DNA of 64,000 bases, from assembly GCA_944474755.1 (NCBI GenBank), contig OX104116.1, forward strand, positions 10,171,547 through 10,235,546, written 5' to 3'. Under the pieces are notes generated by a model. That model made no database searches. It was not told the DNA's origin and worked only from the letters and a program-made list of their open reading frames with translations. This DNA is from Limnoperna fortunei. Lineage: Eukaryota > Mollusca > Bivalvia > Mytilida > Modiolidae. Shown here piece by piece: positions 54,201 through 59,900 of the stretch; position 1 is the first letter of the stretch, and each line of letters opens with the position of its first letter. Both the position numbers and the translations under genes were made by a program.

Positions 54201-56214
54201 TATTCAAAGGTCACATTTTGTTTTTCTTGATGCCATGACATTTAGTTATAACAACTGTCTTATTAGGTTCAACTAAACCTTGTGCAAATTGAACAGATAG
54301 AATTAGGACGGAAAACCTGTTACAATGGACAATATTGATTCCTTGTCTTAAGCCTAATCAACGACATTGAATGAAAACGATGCAATTTTGTACTGGAAGG
54401 GGACACATTATTTACAAAATGAAACAAACATGTGACATAGTAATAATACACAGGCTTTGTTGGTGATAAAAGATATCGAACATAATCAATGCTACAGATT
54501 TGTATGTCGTCAGAGCAGAAACCAAATAACAGAAAATAGGCTCAATTTACGGAATGTCAGAATACTGACGTGACATGTGGGGTTGAGTTTTATAATTGTA
54601 ATGTTTGCCAAGCCCTAACGCTATAAAACCTTTTCGTGTAAAAACGTGTTGCTCAGCTTTAGAATTGTCTTTCAATTAAATGACACTAGCGTCTATCACA
54701 AATTTTGACTGTATTCAATAAGAATAAAACACTTTTCAGCAAGGAATTGTTTCTTGCATCGACGCCAGTTATCTCCGCTGTTAAAACGAGATTTTTGGGC
54801 ACAAATATATTTCAATACGGTAAAAATCGTAGATAACGAAGGTTTAACGTCATTAGTTATTATCAAACAGTTTCTGCTGAAGTTTTCATTGTTGATTGGA
54901 CATTTTCTTCTATTGATGATCCATACGATTTACTTTGTTGTAAACAAAAGATGGATTATGCAATCGATATCATAGGTAGCTGCATATAGCTATCCCTTAA
55001 CCCTTTTTAATAATTTCAGACAAATTGTCTGCACAATCGGATACATTACACAATACAACAGTATGTAAAATCTAGAACCTTATGGGCAGCGTGCATAATG
55101 AAGTCTCGGAATTGACTATTATTACGTATTTTTTCTTTGTGTGTTATTGTGCCACAAAGAATCATCAAACAGCATTAACTCTGGTACAAACGGAGTTTAT
55201 GATCAAATAACCAGACCATAAATTTTATTAAGTACCAATCAGATAACTTAATTATTCCCCATGTCCTTCATCATTACATTATTTGTAAATATTGCAAATT
55301 AAGTTACGCGTACACATTTTATTGACATGGTTTAATTTCAAGCTACGTTTTTGCTTTCTTGTTTTATAGGGAATTTCTGAATAAATGACAAAACAGATGA
55401 CTTTGTCGCATCGATTGTGGAATTGTGTAGTTTTGTTAAGAATGAAATCAGAGGTTGCTTAAATCATTGCAAAGAAAAGACGTCATAATTGTTATTTTCT
55501 ACAGATAACTTTTCAACAAGCTAAATTCGTCAATAGTTATACTATAACTAGGGAATCTGTAGTTTGTAATTTCTACTGCTTGGAATATATATTTCTTTTT
55601 TCGGTTTTATGTCAATATACTGGCGATTTACTTGTCTATACAAATATCATATCTTTGTTGGAATAATTGTTCTGAAAATGGTACCTCTTCCAATGATTCT
55701 TTTATTGTCTTCCCAGAAATAATAAATGATTCAGAAGCCTTAAAGAGGCTGACATAACATAAGATTTTGTCCTTTTACTGTAAAGCTAATGGTTTCATTG
55801 TCTAGAAGACGATAAATGGCGCGAATGGTAATAAAATATATATGAATGTTTGATAAGTTATAACAAACTAATATATATTGTCTTTTTTTATTTTCAGAGT
55901 GTAATTTTTCATGTGGAGAGACATCCAAAATTTCCATGGTTTACTCAGTGCGTGACTTTTAATTTCTTTCCAACGCCGGCTCATGAACTTGCCTATAATT
56001 TATTTAACCTAGCTACGTTATATGGAGTACCGTTAATTATTATATCAGTGTCATACTGCTCAATTTTATATCAAATTACAAAGAAAACACGACAGAGTAA
56101 AGGTCAGTATATAATGACAGAAAATATTATTTTCCTTTGGTTACAACATGTCGAAGGTTAACGTAACAAAAACATTGTAACCTAAACAATACGAAATGAA
56201 ATAAATCAAGAACA

Positions 56215-56251
<37 letters not shown>

Positions 56252-56895
56252 TTTATTCAGGCAAAATCAAGTATACACTACATAGAATGACAAGAATACA
56301 TATAAATTTAAAATATTAAATGTTACAAGTGTCAATCAATATATACTAATGCAACCTGATTACCTGGGATAAACCCATTAAAGCTGAAAGCTTATTTCCA
56401 ATAGGGTACCTATATCAAAAAGTCACAAAGTATATAGCAAAATTAGTATGGTTAAAAAACATTTTGTTTACAATAAAAATAAAGATATATTAAAAAGCTG
56501 ACAGATTTAAGATAAGTAATCAATAGAACAAAAAATCGCCATTTTCATGGTTTCTAGCTTTGTCCTTTACATGTTGATTGACAGCTTTTTTATAAGAATA
56601 TTTCTGGTCTAAAACTTTAATTTCTTCTGGTAAATTGTTCCAGTCATGGATCGCATTAAATAAAAATGTATTCTTGCTACAAATGTTTGAATTGGGAACA
56701 CAAAAATTTAAGTTTTATGACCCTCTGGTTTTGTTAAAATTACGAATGAAACAGATGACATGTAATCTGGAGCGATTCCATTAAAAATATTATACACATG
56801 GTTGAGTCTCAGCTGTTTAACTCTATTTTCGACAGATAACATGTTAACAAACACATTGTAACCTAAACAATACGAAATGAAATAAATCAAGAACA

Positions 56896-56932
<37 letters not shown>

Positions 56933-59900
56933 TTTATTCAGGCAAAATCAAGTATACACTACATAGAATGACAAGAATACATATAAATTTAAAATATTAA
57001 ATGTTACAAGTGTCAATCAATATATACTAATGCAACCTGATTACCTGGGATAAACCCATTAAAGCTGAAAGCTTATTTCCAATAGGGTACCTATATCAAA
57101 AAGTCACAAAGTATATAGCAAAATTAGTATGGTTAAAAAACATTTTGTTTACAATAAAAATAAAGATATATTAAAAAGCTGACAGATTTAAGATAAGTAA
57201 TCAATAGAACAAAAAATCGCCATTTTCATGGTTTCTAGCTTTGTCCTTTACATGTTGATTGACAGCTTTTTTATAAGAATATTTCTGGTCTAAAACTTTA
57301 ATTTCTTCTGGTAAATTGTTCCAGTCATGGATCGCATTAAATAAAAATGTATTCTTGCTACAAATGTTTGAATTGGGAACACAAAAATTTAAGTTTTATG
57401 ACCCTCTGGTTTTGTTAAAATTACGAATGAAACAGATGACATGTAATCTGGAGCGATTCCATTAAAAATATTATACACATGGTTGAGTCTCAGCTGTTTA
57501 ACTCTATTTTCGACAGATAACATGTTAACAAACACAACAACTGTGCGGAAAAGAATGACACCACCCCCCCCCAACCTTCAGCAGGAATATGATAGTTACT
57601 GACAAGTAAGGTTGGAATCGGGTATAGGACTATCATAAATACGACTGAGATATTGCCTTCAATACGTTAATCAACCATTCAGTAAATCAATTTGTTAGTT
57701 TGTATATGTCGTTGTATAATAAACTGAAGCGACAAACATAAACCAATTACATACAGGCAGGCGTGTTACATTGAATGATAATAAACGCGAAAATGTTATA
57801 AAATTATTGTAAACATCTTTACTAATACAAGAAAAATGCAATTTATTAAAATTCCAAATAGCTTAAATTGATTTTACGTCATAAAAATTCATGTTTACAT
57901 CCGATCGAGCCAAGAAAATTTCGTATAAAACGATAAAATATATGTATATCATTTAACGGATCCTTTTTATGATGTCGTTACTGTAATATTTATTATTCAT
58001 CAAATGTAATAATTGTCGGTCTATTGTATCTTTAATATTACGTTTAAGTGCATCAGTCAAGTATAACTTTAATGTTACCCTATAGCCAAAGGAGATATTT
58101 TCGATCTGGTTTTGATTTGCTTAATAACGCTTTTAATAAAGAAGAATAAATGGCCATTTAGAATCTTTTGATTGAACAATTTTATTTTATTACTTTTATG
58201 TTAAACAAGCACATCGTCATAGTACTTACGCCCCATTTATAACAAATGCACATATGTTAAAACAATTTTGTCCGTTTTAATGGGTATTTAATTAGTTTTT
58301 GAGCTCCGATCCTTAGGAAAGTACGTCTTACGTGTAACGATAATTTACGAGAGTGTTGCTAATGGAGAAACATACTAAAACAATCAGTTTAAAGGATGAT
58401 GTATGTTGTAATCTTGCCTTTTCAGAAGAAGCACTTGGGTTTGCAACAAAAAGAAGATCACGGTTACGTCGGTCGGCAGTAGGAAACATTGAAAAAGCTC
58501 GATCAAGAACATTGAAAATGACACTTGTTATAGGTTTGTTAAACAAGTTCTTTTGATGGCCCTGAGTGTACTTTTGGCTATGATATATGGCGTGCAATAT
58601 AACATTAGTTACATAATTATATTATATAATATTTACATAACTTATGTCTTTCATCAATAGCCTTGATTTTTATTGGTTAAAACCATTACAGATGACGTAG
58701 AATCAATCTTTGCATTTCTTAATGAAACCGGTAGCCATGAAGAGCACGCGCTTCCTTCATTACGTCCACAGTAAACAAACGACGCGGAGTAATTTTAATC
58801 AACAAAAATATATTGTGCAATTTAACTTAAGTCCGGGGAGTTTTTAAATGAAATTAAATGTAAATATAAGATTTGAATGCATTATTTTGAAGTTTCATTG
58901 ACGTATTAAAGCGTTGACCGAAGCACATGCTCATCATGAAACGCTTCCGGTCAACTCTCATACGTCATGAAACTTCGAAAGAATGCATTCAATTCTTAAT
59001 TAATGCGACGTTGTCACATATAATAAATTATTGTGGTTTTTTAAGTGTCCTTTCAGAATCTAAAATATTTACACTATTTTAATTTATTTTTGTACCTTTT
59101 TCAGTTAGTGTTTTTATAATGTGTTGGACGCCTTATTATGTTATTTCCGCCTGGTGGTGGTTTGACAGGTAGGTCCTTTATTTATACTAATCGGCGTTAT
59201 TTGGGGTTTCCACAAAAATACTAGATATATTTAAACCATCACGCATATTTAATGGATATATATCTCTCTATGCAGAAATATATACATGTGGTGGTGTTTT
59301 TGCAAAATTGGCTGTCAATATAACAGTGGATAACTCTCTGCATTAAAACAGTTATAAAAGACTCACTATTTCCTACCCCTATCTAAATGTATAGATTCGA
59401 TTAATTGTTTTCTAACTTTTTCTGGCCGAAAATGTAGCTGAAATATTGCTCGCCGGACTTTAATAATCAATTCAATATATAAATTTCAAAAGTATAAGGA
59501 ACTACATTTTATACATAGTTGCGACGTTGGTATCAGAGAATCGACTATCCGTTTAATCACATTTGATTTATATTTGTAATTATTCTGGGATTGTCTTTAT
59601 GTCTCAAATCTAAATTGTAGAATTAACTTCATCGGATATAGAACGATTTTATGCTCCGATATTGTATTATTTGTGACGATAGAGGCCATGGTTAAGACTC
59701 GATAGCAATTAAATATGTAACTAAATCATTTTAGTATAAGGTTAACATCAGATACTGATAAACATTAACAGGTATTTGAGCAAATATTTAACCAAATTAT
59801 GCACAATTTAGCGTGTTCGAAAATTGTTGAGATAAGATATAAAATATTTAAATTTTTAACATGATATTTTAAATAAACTTGAATGAATGTTCGCTTAACT

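Larger units (their letters stand above)
30218..55897 (+). other. Receptor intron 1 (25.7 kb)
   Basis: GT (gtaaga) to AG (ttttcag), phase 0, between TM4 and ECL2. It is more than ten times longer than any other intron of the gene. It holds the foldback element at 31916-32381, SINE copies of both families on both strands, the split SINE with a MITE-like insert, and the 297-bp tandem duplication. No second gene was recognised inside it. Confidence 0.88.
56173..57535. repeat. Tandem duplication, 681-bp unit, containing a LINE 3' end
   Basis: Unit 1 begins at 56173 and unit 2 at 56854, both with cattgtaacctaaacaatac, and each ends ...catgttaacaaacac. The copies look identical, including an (AAT)n tract of the same length (56214-56252 and 56895-56933). 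Confidence 0.92.
56103..58425 (+). other. Receptor intron 2
   Basis: GT (gtcagt) to AG (cttttcag), phase 1, 2323 bp. Over half of it is the 681-bp tandem duplication carrying a LINE 3' end. 57536-58425 holds a nine-C run (57564-57572) and otherwise nothing recognisable. Confidence 0.85.

Noticed and set aside
58353..58425. In-frame extension of exon 3 upstream to a possible start codon
   Set aside because: The cttgccttttcag acceptor at 58425 joins exon 2 perfectly in phase and gives the expected loop length, so the upstream codons are intron.
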